A DNA stretch of 64,000 nucleotides. It comes from Phycomyces blakesleeanus NRRL 1555(-). Its lineage: Eukaryota; Mucoromycota; Mucoromycetes; Mucorales; Phycomycetaceae. The notes under the pieces were generated by a model. The model was not told the DNA's origin. It did no database searches and worked only from the letters and a program-made list of their open reading frames with translations. The stretch spans positions 983,223 to 1,047,222 of the forward strand of contig NW_017265135.1 in assembly GCF_001638985.1 (NCBI RefSeq), given 5' to 3'. Shown here piece after piece: positions 36,288 through 48,249 of the stretch. A program made the position numbers and the translations under genes. How positions within the stretch are numbered: position 1 is the first letter of the stretch; every line of letters starts with the position of its first letter.

Positions 36288-36678
36288 TGTTATATTTTTA
36301 GAAAAGAAAGAAAAACAAAGTGCAGATGAGAAGTACAGTGAGACTTTGTTTATTGATGAAAAGAGAGATGATCTTCTATTGCTATTTGCTATGTAAGTTT
36401 ATATAGACATTGCGTGTGTATTTAGAATAATAATATGAGTATATCGTGTGATATCTGTTTTCTTATATCATAGATAATATATTGTTAAGTTATTACCCAC
36501 GCTCTTGTTTGAGTGATTAGTGATGTTGACTAAGATGTGTGACCTTGTTATTAGTATATTCTTTATTTAATGATAGTGTGAGAAATAATGTATAATTGAT
36601 ACTGGTCACTCATTCAATATATCTTTGTCTTATTGTCTGTGCGCTCTATTTGAATCTACAATTATGTTGGATATAACA
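36288..36678 (-). mobile_element. Solo LTR of gypsy element 2 family, reverse orientation
   Basis: 391 bp, the reverse complement of the LTRs at 37912-38302 and 43046-43436, with mostly C/T and A/G differences. Flanks GTCAG (36283-36287) and GCCAG (36679-36683) agree at 4 of 5 positions, as expected of an old 5-bp duplication. No internal sequence. Confidence 0.9.
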
Positions 36679-37301
36679 GCCAGTACCTCTGTGGCAGAAA
36701 CAGACAACACAGTGGAAGAACCTCTCTGAATACAAACTTTGTCTCCCATTTCGAAAAGAATACACATTGATTGTATCTGTTCGTTTTTTTAATATACGCT
36801 TATTGTTATTTTTCTTTTTAGATTTTACAATTCTAATTTTTATCTCTGTGTAAGTGAATCTGAATAAGCACTTGCACTCTTCAGTTAGAACAGTGCTGAT
36901 ATCTAGATGACCTTGTTGATGTAAAGAAATTACAATGCATTTGGTCTCTTATATATGAAGCAGCTTCAGAGTTTCTATTTGATCATTAGCTTGATTAAGA
37001 GTTTCTCCAAGAATCTCATTGCGAAATGTTTGTTTGGATAATTCTAATACTATTGCAACATTGCTTATACAAGAGTTGAAAGGCATCTTCAAAATTTGTA
37101 AACAATAAAAAAGCAATAATGTTTTTTAGATCGATTTTTAATGCTATGTCTTTGCAGTAAAAATGATTTGGTAAGTTTAGGAAAAATACACCTCTGATAA
37201 TGACGTAAACAGAACTTTGGCCCATATATAAAAGTTTTAGACGTGAAAAATAAAATCATATAAAATTACATATATGGTTAAATATTTCAAAAAAAATTAT
37301 A
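36679..37301. other. AT-rich, nothing recognised
   Basis: No gene or paired repeat seen. A small minus-strand ORF (37016-37225) has no motif. Confidence 0.5.
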
Positions 37302-37682
37302 TGGTGTGACCAAGGCCTCTATTATTTAATCTCTGTAAATTATAAGAAAAAAAAGCTGTTAATTTAAAGTCTGGACATTTTTATGATCACATGACTTTCC
37401 TTTTAGAGATAAAATGTTTAAATATCATCTATGAGAGTTATTAAAATGTTTCAACTTTTTAAAAAAAACAAACTCTGCAATAAATCTGCCAGAGCACCTA
37501 AACTTTGAAATTGTAAAACCTTTTATTTAAGATATTTAGAACAATAGTAAACTTTTAGCTTGATAGAGAATTACTTTATCCATTAAATTAAAAATTCAAA
37601 TTAAAAATAACTTTAGTTTTGCAAAAGTTATTAACTTTTAAAAAATACCCAAAAACTTAAATAGTTATCTCCAATTGCACCA
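37302..37682 (+). mobile_element. MITE related to the transposon at 44795-47534
   Basis: 381 bp flanked by TA (37300-37301 and 37683-37684), with ends TGGTGTGACC and the complement of TGGTGCAATTGGAGATAA. About 180 bp of its right part match 47345-47534, the right end of the transposase-bearing element. It is therefore a short non-autonomous derivative mobilised by that transposase family. Confidence 0.75.
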
Positions 37683-37911
37683 TATTTTCAATTCTCAAAG
37701 GTATATAAGACGTCTATTTTATAAATAATAAACATCATCAGTTATCTCTCTCTTAAAATCATCTTCCCTGAATTACTTTCTATCTGACTCACAGAAAAGC
37801 AATCATACATTGCATTAAAGTTTATATCTCTGTTCAAAACTCTATTTTCCTTTTTTTTTCTTTTCTGTTCCCTTGTATCCATGTGATTATCCTCAATAAA
37901 ATCAACATTGT

Positions 37912-38302
37912 TGTTGTATCCAACATAATCGTAGATTCAAATAGAGCGCACAGACAATAAGACAAAGACATATTGAATAAGCGACCAGTATCAATTATAC
38001 ATTATTTCTCACACTATCATTAAATAAAGAATATACCGATAACAAGGTCACACACCTTAGTCAACATCACTAATCACTCAAACAAGAGCGTGGGTAATAA
38101 CTTAACAATATATTATCTATGATATAAGAAAACAGACATCATATGATATACTCATATCATTATCCTAAATACACACGCAATGTCTATATAAACTTACATA
38201 GCAAATAGCAATAGAAGATCATCTCTCTTTTCATCAATAAACAAAGTCTCACCGTACTTCTCATCTGCACTTTGTTTTTCTTTCTTTTCTAAAAATATAA
38301 CA
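37912..38302 (+). repeat. 5' LTR of gypsy element 2
   Basis: Starts TGTTGTATCC and ends AAAATATAACA. Contains a TATA-like TCTATATAAAC near 38183, likely the U3 promoter. Six transitions distinguish it from the 3' LTR. No standard TGG primer-binding site follows directly (TTTTTTACAGTGAAC). Confidence 0.95.
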
Positions 38303-38311
38303 TTTTTTACA

Positions 38312-41300
38312 GTGAACTCTTATCACAATCAAAACATGTCTTCCGAAAACCAGTCTCCCGCCCCCAGTGTTCAGGGCAGCCTCAACACAAGTGAAATCGC
38401 AAGCAATGAACAGGCCAACAAGTCCATGTTGGCTATTACCAGACTTAGGGATCTCCTGGCTGCTGCTTCCATCGCCCTAGCCAATGCCATCGAACAAAAT
38501 CAGCCTGAGGACACCAAGAATCAAATAAGGCTGACAATTGTGGCCACAGAAGGCGATCTGGCTATCCTCATGTCAGCACACACCCATTTGCTTCGTTCTG
38601 GTCCTGCCCGCGCTGAGCAAGTTGCTCCCCAATCCCGTGTTGTACCTCGCGAGCTACCAGTTCTTCAGTGGCAAGGAAACGAGTGGGACAACACCCAGAA
38701 GGTCTACTCGTCCATTGAAGAGTGTCTGGACAAATTCGAGGATGTGCTCCACTCATACAGTCTGGACCTTAATGTGGACTGGCACTGTCTACTCCCCATT
38801 GTTCTGTCAAGAGAACAGCGTTCCTGGTATGACAACTACCTTCGTAGTTCCCCCGAGCTTCCCTGGTCCTTTGTCCGCGACACCTTTATCAAGGTATATG
38901 GAATCAACGACCTTGAGCGTCAAGTACAGCTCACACATGAGCTGATGCTCATGAGAATGAGCCCTACAGAAACCGTCAGCAACTACACAGACCGTTACCA
39001 AAGGGTTCGTCGGGAAGCTGATGTGGCAGACAACATGCAGGCAGCCATTGCATACACTGCCACACTTCTGCCCGAGCTGGCAAGACAAGTCTCCTTGCTA
39101 CAAGTCAACATGCCCAGGGAAAAATGGGACACCATTGACAAGGCTGCTTCCCTGGCCCGGTCCATCTATAGCAAGGTCTTTCTGATGAGCTTGCATAACG
39201 ACCCTGTGCCCAAAGGCCGCCATCTCAGCCCAGAACAGACGACCCGCATGTCTGCTGCCACCTCTTCTGCCCGCTCCCCTGGTTCTCCCCGTGAAGCCAC
39301 ACAGAGCCGTGAGCGCTCTTCCAGCAAGAGGTGCTCGCTCCATGGCAAGGGCAGCCATGACTCTGAAGACTGCCGCATCCTCAAGAACGCACTGGCAGCA
39401 AAAGGGGGCAATTGGGTTGAAAAAGCCCCCTACATCAACAAGTACGTTGGTTCTGCTCCTTGCCGTTGGTGCGGTGAAGTTTGGTCCCACAAACATTGCT
39501 GTTCTTCCGTCGCTGGTTCCTCTAGCTCTTCCAGTTCTGCGTCTGGCTCTCCCAGGGGCTCTGCTCCCCACTTCGCCGTCTGTTCTGCCCACACTGTCTC
39601 TGACAACAGTTCTCCCTCAGATGTCAGCACATCTGAGGATGATCAGTCCATGCACATGGACTTTGAACAGTGCTCCCCATGTAAGTACACGGGCACTCAC
39701 GTAGATCTCAGTAAACGGTCTACTCACTCCTATCTCGTTCCTATTTCTTTAGAAGAGGAAAAACTATGGGCACTGGTAGACACCGGGGCCACCATCAGCT
39801 CTGTCAACACCAAGCTCTGTAGCAAGTTTGGGTGGTCAATAATTCCTCACAAAGGGAAAATCGTGTTGGCCACTAGTAACGCTATAGCTCATAGACTAGG
39901 AGTAACAAAACCAATAAAAGTTTTTTATAACAACAAACACATTACACATTCTTTTGAAGTTTTGGATCTCGCTGAGAATATAGATGTTAGTATTGGTACA
40001 GATTTAATGCCAAGCCTTGGTATTCATTTACTGGGACTAGCAGAGAGTTGGTACGGTTCTAATACACCTCAGACCCCTACACCCATAGCTGAAATAGAAA
40101 AGCCCAATAATTCACCAGCTGGTACACCCACTGAACATTCTCAATTCATGAAGGCTCTACTACCCTTTATTAAAGCCAATGAAGCCATACCCATCACTTC
40201 ATTTTGTACAGTTAAGGAATCTATTGTATGACTACCAACGCCCCCAGGTCAAGTAGTCTATAGACAACAATATCCTATTGCTTTACAACTTGTTCCACTG
40301 ATGGCCAAACATATAAACCAATGGCTTACTGATGGCACCATACAAAGGGCACCTGTCAATACTAAGTGGAACAGCCCACTTACATTCGCTCCTAAAAAAG
40401 ATGAGTTTGGTAATCCCACAGGCAAGCATCCTTGCTTAGATCCCAGAGCCATCAACACTCTGCTACCTGACGACAGATTCCCTTTGCCACTCATCTCTGA
40501 ACTCTTTCACAGGCTATGGGGTGCAACAATCTTCACTACGCTAGACCTCAAGAGTGCCTTTCATCGATTCAAAATTCATGAAGACGATAGACACAAGACT
40601 ACATTCACGTTTGAAGGCAATCAGTATATGTTTTGAGGATGTCCCTTTGGTCTCAAGCCATTGTCGTCCAAGTTTCAGCGAGTAGTCAATTTGATTTATC
40701 ACGATACTCCATATGTCACTGCATTTGCTGATGATATTGTAGTTTTTTCCACCATCATGTCTGACCATGTTAGACATGTCCAAACAGCTATTCAAAAGCT
40801 CACGGATGTCAATCTCATTCTCAATCCGCAGAAATGTCACTTTGCACAAACTTCTGTATCGTTACTGGGTTTTACTGTAAGCACTAGAGGTATTGATCTT
40901 GATGCTCGCAAGGTTCACAATGCTACCATATGGCCACAACCCAAGTCTGGCAAAGACATTCAACGCTTCATGGGTCTCGTCAACTATTTTCATGAGCACA
41001 TTCCCAACTTGTCGCAACTGTCTTCTCCTCTGGACAAACTACGCAATGCTGACTCACTACACGGGTTATGGACAGAAGAACAAACGCAAGCTTTTTCCAA
41101 GCTCAAAATTGCACTTACACACGCACCAGTCCTAAGCCACCCTGACACAACCCAACCATTTCTGGTTGCCACAGACGCCTCCAACACAGGTATTGGCGCC
41201 GTGCTCTATCAGATCATAGACAACCAATATTGCTACATTGGTTTTATGGCACGGTCACTTTCCAAATCTGAACGCAACTATCCTGTCACCAAACGTGAAC

Positions 41301-42970
41301 TTTTGGGCATCGTTTATGCTTTGACTAAATTCCATAAGTTCTTGTGGGGTAACAAGTTTACGTTGTACACGGATCACAAGGCTCTCACGTACCTTCACAC
41401 GCAAGAAATTGCCAACCCTATGATGATAAACTGGCTTGATGTACTCTGCGACTATACTTATGACATAGTCCACCGCCCTGGAATTGACAATATATTGCCA
41501 GATGTTTTATCGCGCCTTTTCACATCGGAAAAACCGCTGGGGGAGGGTAAAACCGTAGAAATCTTTACGAATCATCGAATAAAGAACACACAAAATACAC
41601 ATGCTATCCAACGCATGCACAACACAGGGGATATGATAACACCACCTATCAAAGACAGACAGCATCTACTCAACCAAGCACATCTACTCGGCCACTTTGG
41701 TACAGACACTATTGTCAACGCTATACATAGTGATGGACTACACTGGACTAATCTCAAGCAAGAGGCAACAGAAACAGTAAAGCGCTGCTTGAATTGCCAA
41801 CGGTTCAATGTCTCAAAACACGGCTATCATCCGCTGAAGCCTATTACAGCCAGTCAACCAGGTGAACACTGGGCCATAGACTTAGCTGGCCCATACACCA
41901 CCTCGCACAACGGCAATCATTACATGCTAGTAATGGTTGACATCTTTTCCCGATTCTGCATACTCCGTGCAATTCCAGATAAGACATCTTTAACAATTGC
42001 AAAACAACTCATTCAAATCTTTTGCGACTTCGGCCTACCCAAAGTTTTACAGTCAGATAATGGTACCGAGTTTGTCAACGAACTCGTCAAGACTTTCACA
42101 AATACAGCAGGAATTGATCATCGGCTTGTAACACCCTATCATCCGCGAGCAAATGGAGTTGCTGAAAAATGGGTACACACAGCTAAGGAAGTCATCAACA
42201 AGAGAACACAGGGAGCAAAGCGAGACTGGGACATATACATCCCAAGCACACAGCTAGCCATAAATAGCAAACATGCTAAGCTACATGGCACACGCCCATT
42301 CACTCTAATGTTTGCAAGACAACCAAACGATTTTGCTGATTACAGAAAAACAGAGAGCACACACAACGCTCCTAACAGTCTACCAGATATGAAAAAAAGA
42401 ATTGAACAAATGGAGACTGTCGTATTCCCAGCAATCTGCGAACGCATCAAAGCTACACAAGCTGCTGATAAAGAAAAACACGACAAAGACCATAAAATAA
42501 TAATGGAGTTCCTGAATGACAGCAACGTGATGATAAAGAACATATTAAGAAAGTCTAAGACGGACCCAAGATATGAAGGACCATTCACAGTCAAGGGCAG
42601 AACAAAGGGAGGCAGCTACATTTTGCAAGACGAAACGGGAGCACTTCTATCACGAAACATCCCACCTTCGCAGATAAAGCTGATCTCACAAGATACTGTT
42701 ATATCTCCAGATAGCTTTTACGAGATACAGGCCATCATTGATCATCGTCAAGAAAAAGGCAACTATCTTTACAGAGTGCGCTGGAAAAACTATGCACCAG
42801 ATCAAGACACTTGGGAGCCCACAAGCAATTTCAACGATCTGAGCATAATTGACAAATATTGGCAAAGACGAGGTCCAGAGAAACCCACCAATAAATCTAC
42901 AATTATACATAACAAGCGTGCACATCCAACACAAGAACCTACACGCTTTAGCAAACGCATACGCAAATAA
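38312..42970 (+). pseudogene. gag-pol of gypsy element 2 (two in-frame TGA codons)
   Basis: One frame of 1,553 codons including the stop. Gag occupies residues 1 to about 480, with a CSLHGKGSHDSEDC zinc knuckle and a second CRWCGEVWSHKHC motif near residues 345-400. Aspartic protease: LWALVDTGATISSVN (Asp about 490). RT: TTLDLKSAFHRFK and AFADDIVVFS, catalytic Asp residues kept. RNase H: VATDASNTGIGAV, TKRELLGIVYAL, LYTDHKALTYL. Integrase: a HLLGH/CLNC zinc region, then IDLAGPY, QSDNGTEF and PRANGVAEKWVH (DDE). C-terminal chromodomain: YRVRWKNYAPDQDTWEP. TGA interrupts at 40229-40231 (before LPTPPGQVVYRQ) and 40634-40636 (before GCPFGLK). Both positions commonly hold Arg or another large residue in relatives, so CGA-to-TGA is plausible. 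I chose ATG 38312; MSSENQS at 38336 is an alternative start. Confidence 0.92.
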
Positions 42971-43045
42971 AGACATTTGCTCTCATACATGTACAGATAC
43001 TACCCTAAGCAATTCAAACGGTTGTTCCAACCTGGAGGGGGGTAA

Positions 43046-43436
43046 TGTTGTATCCAACATAATCGTAGATTCAAATAGAGCACACAGACAATAAGACAAA
43101 GACATATTGAATAAGCGACCAGTATCAATTATACATTATTTCTCACACTATCATTAAATAAAGAATATACCAATAACAAGGTCACACATCTTAGTCAACA
43201 TCACTAATCACTCAAACAAGAGCGTGGGTAATAACTTAACAATATATTATCTATGATATAAGAAAACAGACATCACATGATATACTCATATCATTATCCT
43301 AAATACACACGCAATGTCTATATAAACTCACATAGCAAATAGCAATAGAAGATCATCTCTCTTTTCATCAATAAACAAAGTCTCACCGTACTTCTCGTCT
43401 GCACTTTGTTTTTCTTTCTTTTCTAAAAATATAACA
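43046..43436 (+). repeat. 3' LTR of gypsy element 2
   Basis: Same length and termini as the 5' LTR; preceded by the polypurine tract and followed by the ATTGT duplication. Confidence 0.97.
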
Positions 43437-44794
43437 ATTGTTCTCTTCCTTTCCCTTCTACTTTATCTTTTTGTATATTGCTGTCTATCTGTCTTGATCG
43501 TCTTATATGAAATCAACAGTACTTTCATTTTCTTCTTCTATTTAATCTTCTTGTGTCTTGCTGTTTTACTTGTCTGGATTGTCCCAAGCGAAATCGACCA
43601 TGTTCTTATATCTCTCTTCACCTTCTACCTTAACAGCTTTATTTCTTTTCTATTCTCAACTGTCCCAAGTGAAGTTGAACATTCAATCATCCTTATAAAT
43701 ACTCTGTATCTTTCTTATATTTAGCTTTATCTCTATAATCTTTTTTGGTGTTCCATATGAAGTTTACAGAGTTTGAAAGCCTAAGTAAAAGGTAAGATTG
43801 TAATAATTTTTATGTGCAGAGTTTGTTACAATTTTAAGCAGTGAGAGTTTGTGAAGATTTTAATAATAAAAGTGTAAACAAGTTAGATACATGACTTAAT
43901 AAGATTTTCTTATAGCTATTTTATTTTTTATATATCAAAATAAATGCTGATACCAAAAAATATAGGCCAGTTATCTTATAATATAGAACGTCTATTACCT
44001 TTTGAACTTGTACTCTAAAGTTGTATTTGTAATTCATCTTCAATACATTTTTATTTATTTTTCTGACCAAGTTGCACACACAACAGACTCAAAACGCATC
44101 ATTTTGAATATTTGATTTCTTTTTGATCCCCTCTCTTCCCCTCACTCCTGTGCTCTCTACAAAAGCTTAGAATCAAATTACATTTTTGAAACAAAGTGAA
44201 AGTGACTGACAAAAAATTGCTGTATAGAATATATGATAGCACTATAGAAAATGACAAAAATTGAAATCTCAGCCTGGTCAAAAGACATGGTCCTTAGTCA
44301 GGTCGATCAAGTTGTTTAAGTCAATAAAAATAGAGAATTATGTTGTTAGTGCTATCTATTTAACTAAATAAAATGTTCAGATTTATAGGTTCAAATTTTA
44401 TGTCAGCAAATAATATTAGAGAATATTATATTTGTATAACACTGTTTTTCTTTTACTTTTGGGGAGCAATATTCTTATTAAGAAGTTATAAATACTCAAA
44501 TTCATTGAAAAAAGAATTATTAAAAATAGAATTCTGCTGAGATTACAGTGAAAGATTTTTATTTATTTCATTTTTCAAAATTGAAAATATTGAGGCCAAA
44601 GAGCCACAGTATGTGTCTAAGTATTTGTAAAATTTTTAGTAATATTGTTAACTATTTAAAAGACACTTTTCAGAAAAGAGGCAGAGAAACAATAAAATTA
44701 ACTGAGATTCTTTTAATCTATACATAAAAAATAGAAAGAAAGAAAGAATGACTTTAGTGTTTGTTATCTGAAAGAACTTATTTTAAATTGCATA
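43437..44794. other. Non-coding region; degenerate ~110-bp repeat at 43460-43700
   Basis: From about 43460 to 43700, roughly two to three imperfect units contain TTGTCCCAAG(C/T)GAA(A/G)T and pyrimidine-rich spacers. A 76-codon ORF over them just reflects the repeats (VPSEIDH / VPSEVEH). The remainder is AT-rich with nothing recognised. Confidence 0.45.
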
Positions 44795-47534
44795 TGGTGC
44801 AATCAGAGATAAGAATCAATATTTTTGGATTTGTTTCAATTTTTTCTAGAAAAATCCGCCAGCCAATTATGATTTAATGTCCGACAGCCTTTAAAAAAAT
44901 CAAAATTCAATGATATTTAGCACTCAAAACATAAAGAATAAGCCAAAAGTAAAATTGATATATTTAATAAAATAATAATTAAAGATAAAGATAATGTATA
45001 AGCAAAAATAATAAAAAATAAAGAAAGTACAGATAAAAATTCTATTCTCTTCCTTCATCATGGCAATGAGAAGTATATTTTTTTTTGTAAATTTTTTTAC
45101 AACATCATTGACTTCTTTCACGTTCATCTCTTGGCTGTATGCCTCAATGTAACGCCACAAGTGATTGTAATACTGGCGGATATTTGGAAGCTTACCAGCG
45201 TGATCCAGGAAAGTATGGATATTCTTATCTAGGGACTTATATGTATAGTCACACTGGAGGCAAGCTTCACGCTTTGCAGCATCCCACTACCTCTCAATCC
45301 AATTTCATTCGAAATGGAACTTAGGGTAAAGTTTAAATATATGACCAGAGCCTTTGACAGACTCATGAAGAGCAGTTTTCTGTGACATAAAATCTGGTTG
45401 TGAAGCCAGAAAATGATGTGCACAGCACTTGCTATCTTCAGAGGTGTCTTTACTCTTACAGTCTAGTCGCCATTTCTTAATAAGATTATACAGATCCTTC
45501 TCAAGCCACAAATCAAGCTCCTCCAGAATATGACGGACATCTTTAACATATTTAATCTTATTTTGGACCCATTGTCCACTTTTCTTTGCAAATCATTTGT
45601 CCTTCTTGTAGTACATTGAATGTACTTTCTCTACATCATTCTGGACAAATATTGTATTCCGCAAAGAACAAGGATTGCCATCTTCAATCTCTTTGTCATT
45701 TAGATTCATTTTGCTTAAGATCAAAGCATTTTGATCATATACTTTGTGATTTGTGCTTTGGTCAAATGAAAAGACGTCCTTGCACTCTGGATGAATCAAT
45801 TCAAAAAGAGGAATAACATTGTTTTTTAATTGCTTCAACATATCTGCACTCATCCAGTACCCATCTCTGTTGGCCCCAGGGCAGAATACCTCTTGTGATG
45901 ACCATGCCCCTCTAGCCATTGTTCCATAGCATATGCACTTGAACTCACTGATTATGAGAGACATTCCTGGATCTTTCTTACAGATAGGATTTTCATCTTC
46001 CATTAGCCACATGTTATCTTTCCCATCGTTTGCATAGAATGTCAATTCATTGTGAGTAACAAGAACATGCTCTATTTCATCAGATCTAAGTACTGGCAAA
46101 ACTACAGTTTCTTCATTTTCAGAAAAAGTTGTCATTTTCTTCTTGTACACCATCATTCTTTTTGCCCATTTCTGATGGTATGCAATTACATCCTCTTTTT
46201 CATGACCATTGTAATAAATGTCTTTAGAGTTTTTTCTAAACACATAACCCTATTTATGAAGGTATTTCCAGATTGTACTTGTGGAAGTATTTCCAGATAT
46301 ATCAAGCTTTCTTGTCAAAATCTCTCCATCAATATACTTCTTCACTTCAATAGGACTTCGACTTTCTGGTCTCTGGTTCTGAATCCATTTACAGATAGTA
46401 GACTTTATATCTTCATCCGAAAATAAAGAACGTCTTCTCAAATACTTTTCTTGTTAGTGTAAGGCAATTGAATGGAAATCAATATACTCTTTAGCATACT
46501 TTCTTATAGCAGCTGGACGATAAGTGTTTTTGTGAAGCCATATTTCTATCAATGCTTTCTCTGAAGCTTCCATAGTTTTGGCACCTGATATTCTGTATTG
46601 AAGATAGCATTCAACTGATTTAAGCTTACAGAGTTCAAAAGCATCAACTGACTGTGAAGAAGGACCTGTGTGAGTATAAGAGAGAATCTCTTTCTTAACA
46701 TCTTCATGTGCAAGTTTAAGCACAGCAATTTTGTCAATCTGTATGTTCTCTAATTCACTATCAATAGATTCTTCTAATTCAATTGGAGCCTCTTTTGAAC
46801 TTTAATAAATAAGTCTTTATCTGTAAGATGATAGCTTCCTTGCGTATTTAAAGGAGCATTATCTGCTTTTCTTTTTCTTCATTCAGTTGTTTGCGAATTT
46901 TTCTGATAAGTTTCACAAAGCAACTTATCAGTATCTTCATGCCATTTTAGCAGCTGAAGTAACTTTTTCTGACATTCCCTGGAGCTTTCTGTTGTCCAAA
47001 ACAATATCGTCTTCATGATCAAACTCCAAATCCACATAATCTTCATTTTCCAATTGTATTTTTTTAATAAAAGCTTCACTACTAGCTGATCTGTTTATTT
47101 TCTTTGCTATTGTTGATCTCTTTTTTGGACAAGACATTTTAGAGTATTTTAAATATAAGTGTATTAAGCTTGAGTAGTAACACTTGAGGAAGACCAAAAT
47201 AATAAAAGATAAGCAATAAAAGTCAAAGTCACATGCACGTCATTTTCCTTTTTAAGAAATTTAATTTTAATGTCCGTCAGTGACAGTCATTTAACTTGTT
47301 TCAATATTGTAAAAACCGGATAAACTCTATTGTAAATAGGCCAATACATCCCAACTTTGAAAGTCTAAGACTTTTTATTCAGAGTAGTTAGAGCAATTGT
47401 AAACTTTTAATTCTATAGATAATGATCATATCTATCAAATTAAGAGTTCAGAATTATATTAACTTAAGTTTTGCAAAAGTTATAAGCTTTTAAAAAATAC
47501 CCAAAAACTTAGATAGTTATCTCCAATCGCACCA
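44795..47534 (-). mobile_element. TA-target DNA transposon with fungal DDE transposase
   Basis: Terminal inverted repeats TGGTGCAATCAGAGATAA (44795) and the complement of the sequence ending at 47534 (TATCTCCAATCGCACCA), flanked by TA (44793-44794 and 47535-47536). Encodes a DDE transposase on minus. The MITE at 37302-37682 shares its right end. A TA duplication suggests the Tc1/mariner-like group, though the transposase is not a typical Tc1. Confidence 0.8.
44924..47137 (-). pseudogene. DDE transposase of the fungal YYNGHE family, decayed
   Basis: ATG at 47137 (MSCPKKRSTIAKKINRS), then an acidic region with frame changes near 46980 and near 46800. The next part is open (KLAHEDVKKEILSYTHTG, then a TAA at 46454 and a helix-rich segment RRRSLFSDEDIKSTIC). 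A TAG at about 46247 separates KYLHK from the catalytic domain: DIYYNGHEKEDVIAYHQKW, THNELTFYANDG (Asp 1), GANRDGYWMSADMLKQL and FDQSTNHKVYDQNAL (Asp 2). A TGA at 45593 is followed by the rest: CCAHHFLASQPDF, PKFHFE (likely Glu) and LWRYIEAYSQEMN. The annotated end at 44924 may be too far. Such proteins are known from many fungi as unnamed DDE endonucleases; exact superfamily is uncertain. Confidence 0.75.
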
Positions 47535-48014
47535 TACAATTGATATTGAATAAATGTAGACTAATACAAAGCTTTATATTTGATGCTTTCTACGCTACGC
47601 CTATATTTTTATTTTATATATTCATAACTTTAATAGTTTACATGATGCGAATCTGATTATGATCGAAATGAAGTTTTATTAGTAATTGATCAATAACATT
47701 TTAAGCATTGATAATACCTTTTCACTGATCATCACATCTACGTAGCAGTATTTTTATATAGCAATGTTATTTAGTATATATTATAGATAAATGTACCATT
47801 GTTTTTATAATTTTCATTAAAGAAAAGAAAAAATATTAGTATAGTTAAAAAGGACTCAATGTTTACTTTTTTTTAAAAGTAAGTGCTAAGTCCCAATTCA
47901 ATAACGGAATATCAGCATAAAATCATTGTAAATTATGCTAAGTCGTTTTTTACTACTAGAGAATTGTGTTATGATTTTGCTCATAAGTGCTGTATATCAT
48001 AACATGCCTTAGAA
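47535..48014. other. AT-rich, nothing recognised
   Basis: Short region between two transposons; no gene or structured repeat seen. Confidence 0.5.
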
Positions 48015-48249
48015 GAGCATCCACAGTGGTATGTGGGAAATAAATGTGTATTTTGGAATGAAAAAACAAAATTTAATATAGAAATTTCAATTCAACTACA
48101 TCGGTTTTGCCAAACTAAATATTTTATGACTTTTCTAACGTTAGGATTAAAATATTTCTATCAGCAACATATAAACATTTCAAATATCAATCATAAATCA
48201 AATATTTTTTTCTTAATATTATCAAAATACAAATAAAATCTTATACACC

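Larger units (their letters stand above)
37912..43436 (+). mobile_element. Ty3/gypsy element 2 (chromodomain type), nearly intact
   Basis: Complete LTR retrotransposon: LTRs 37912-38302 and 43046-43436 (391 bp each, TG...CA), and a perfect 5-bp duplication ATTGT at 37907-37911 and 43437-43441. A polypurine tract (GGAGGGGGG, 43034-43042) sits just before the 3' LTR. One gag-pol frame broken by only two TGA codons. The LTRs differ at six positions, so it inserted fairly recently relative to the other copies. The best-preserved retroelement in the window. Confidence 0.97.

Noticed and set aside
38303..38320. tRNA primer-binding site after the 5' LTR
   Set aside because: The sequence lacks the TGG start complementary to a CCA end, and I cannot match it to a tRNA; not annotated.
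39098..39592. Minus-strand ORF antisense to gag of gypsy 2
   Set aside because: Antisense shadow of a GC-richer coding region; no independent support.
40229..40636. TGA used as a sense codon (recoded Trp or Arg)
   Set aside because: TGA replaces Trp in some places and Arg in others, TAG and TAA also occur, intact genes use TGG and CGA normally, and paralogues carry the expected sense codons. Decay explains it better.
43494..43724. 76-codon membrane-like ORF
   Set aside because: Arises from a degenerate pyrimidine-rich repeat; no homology and no conservation expected.
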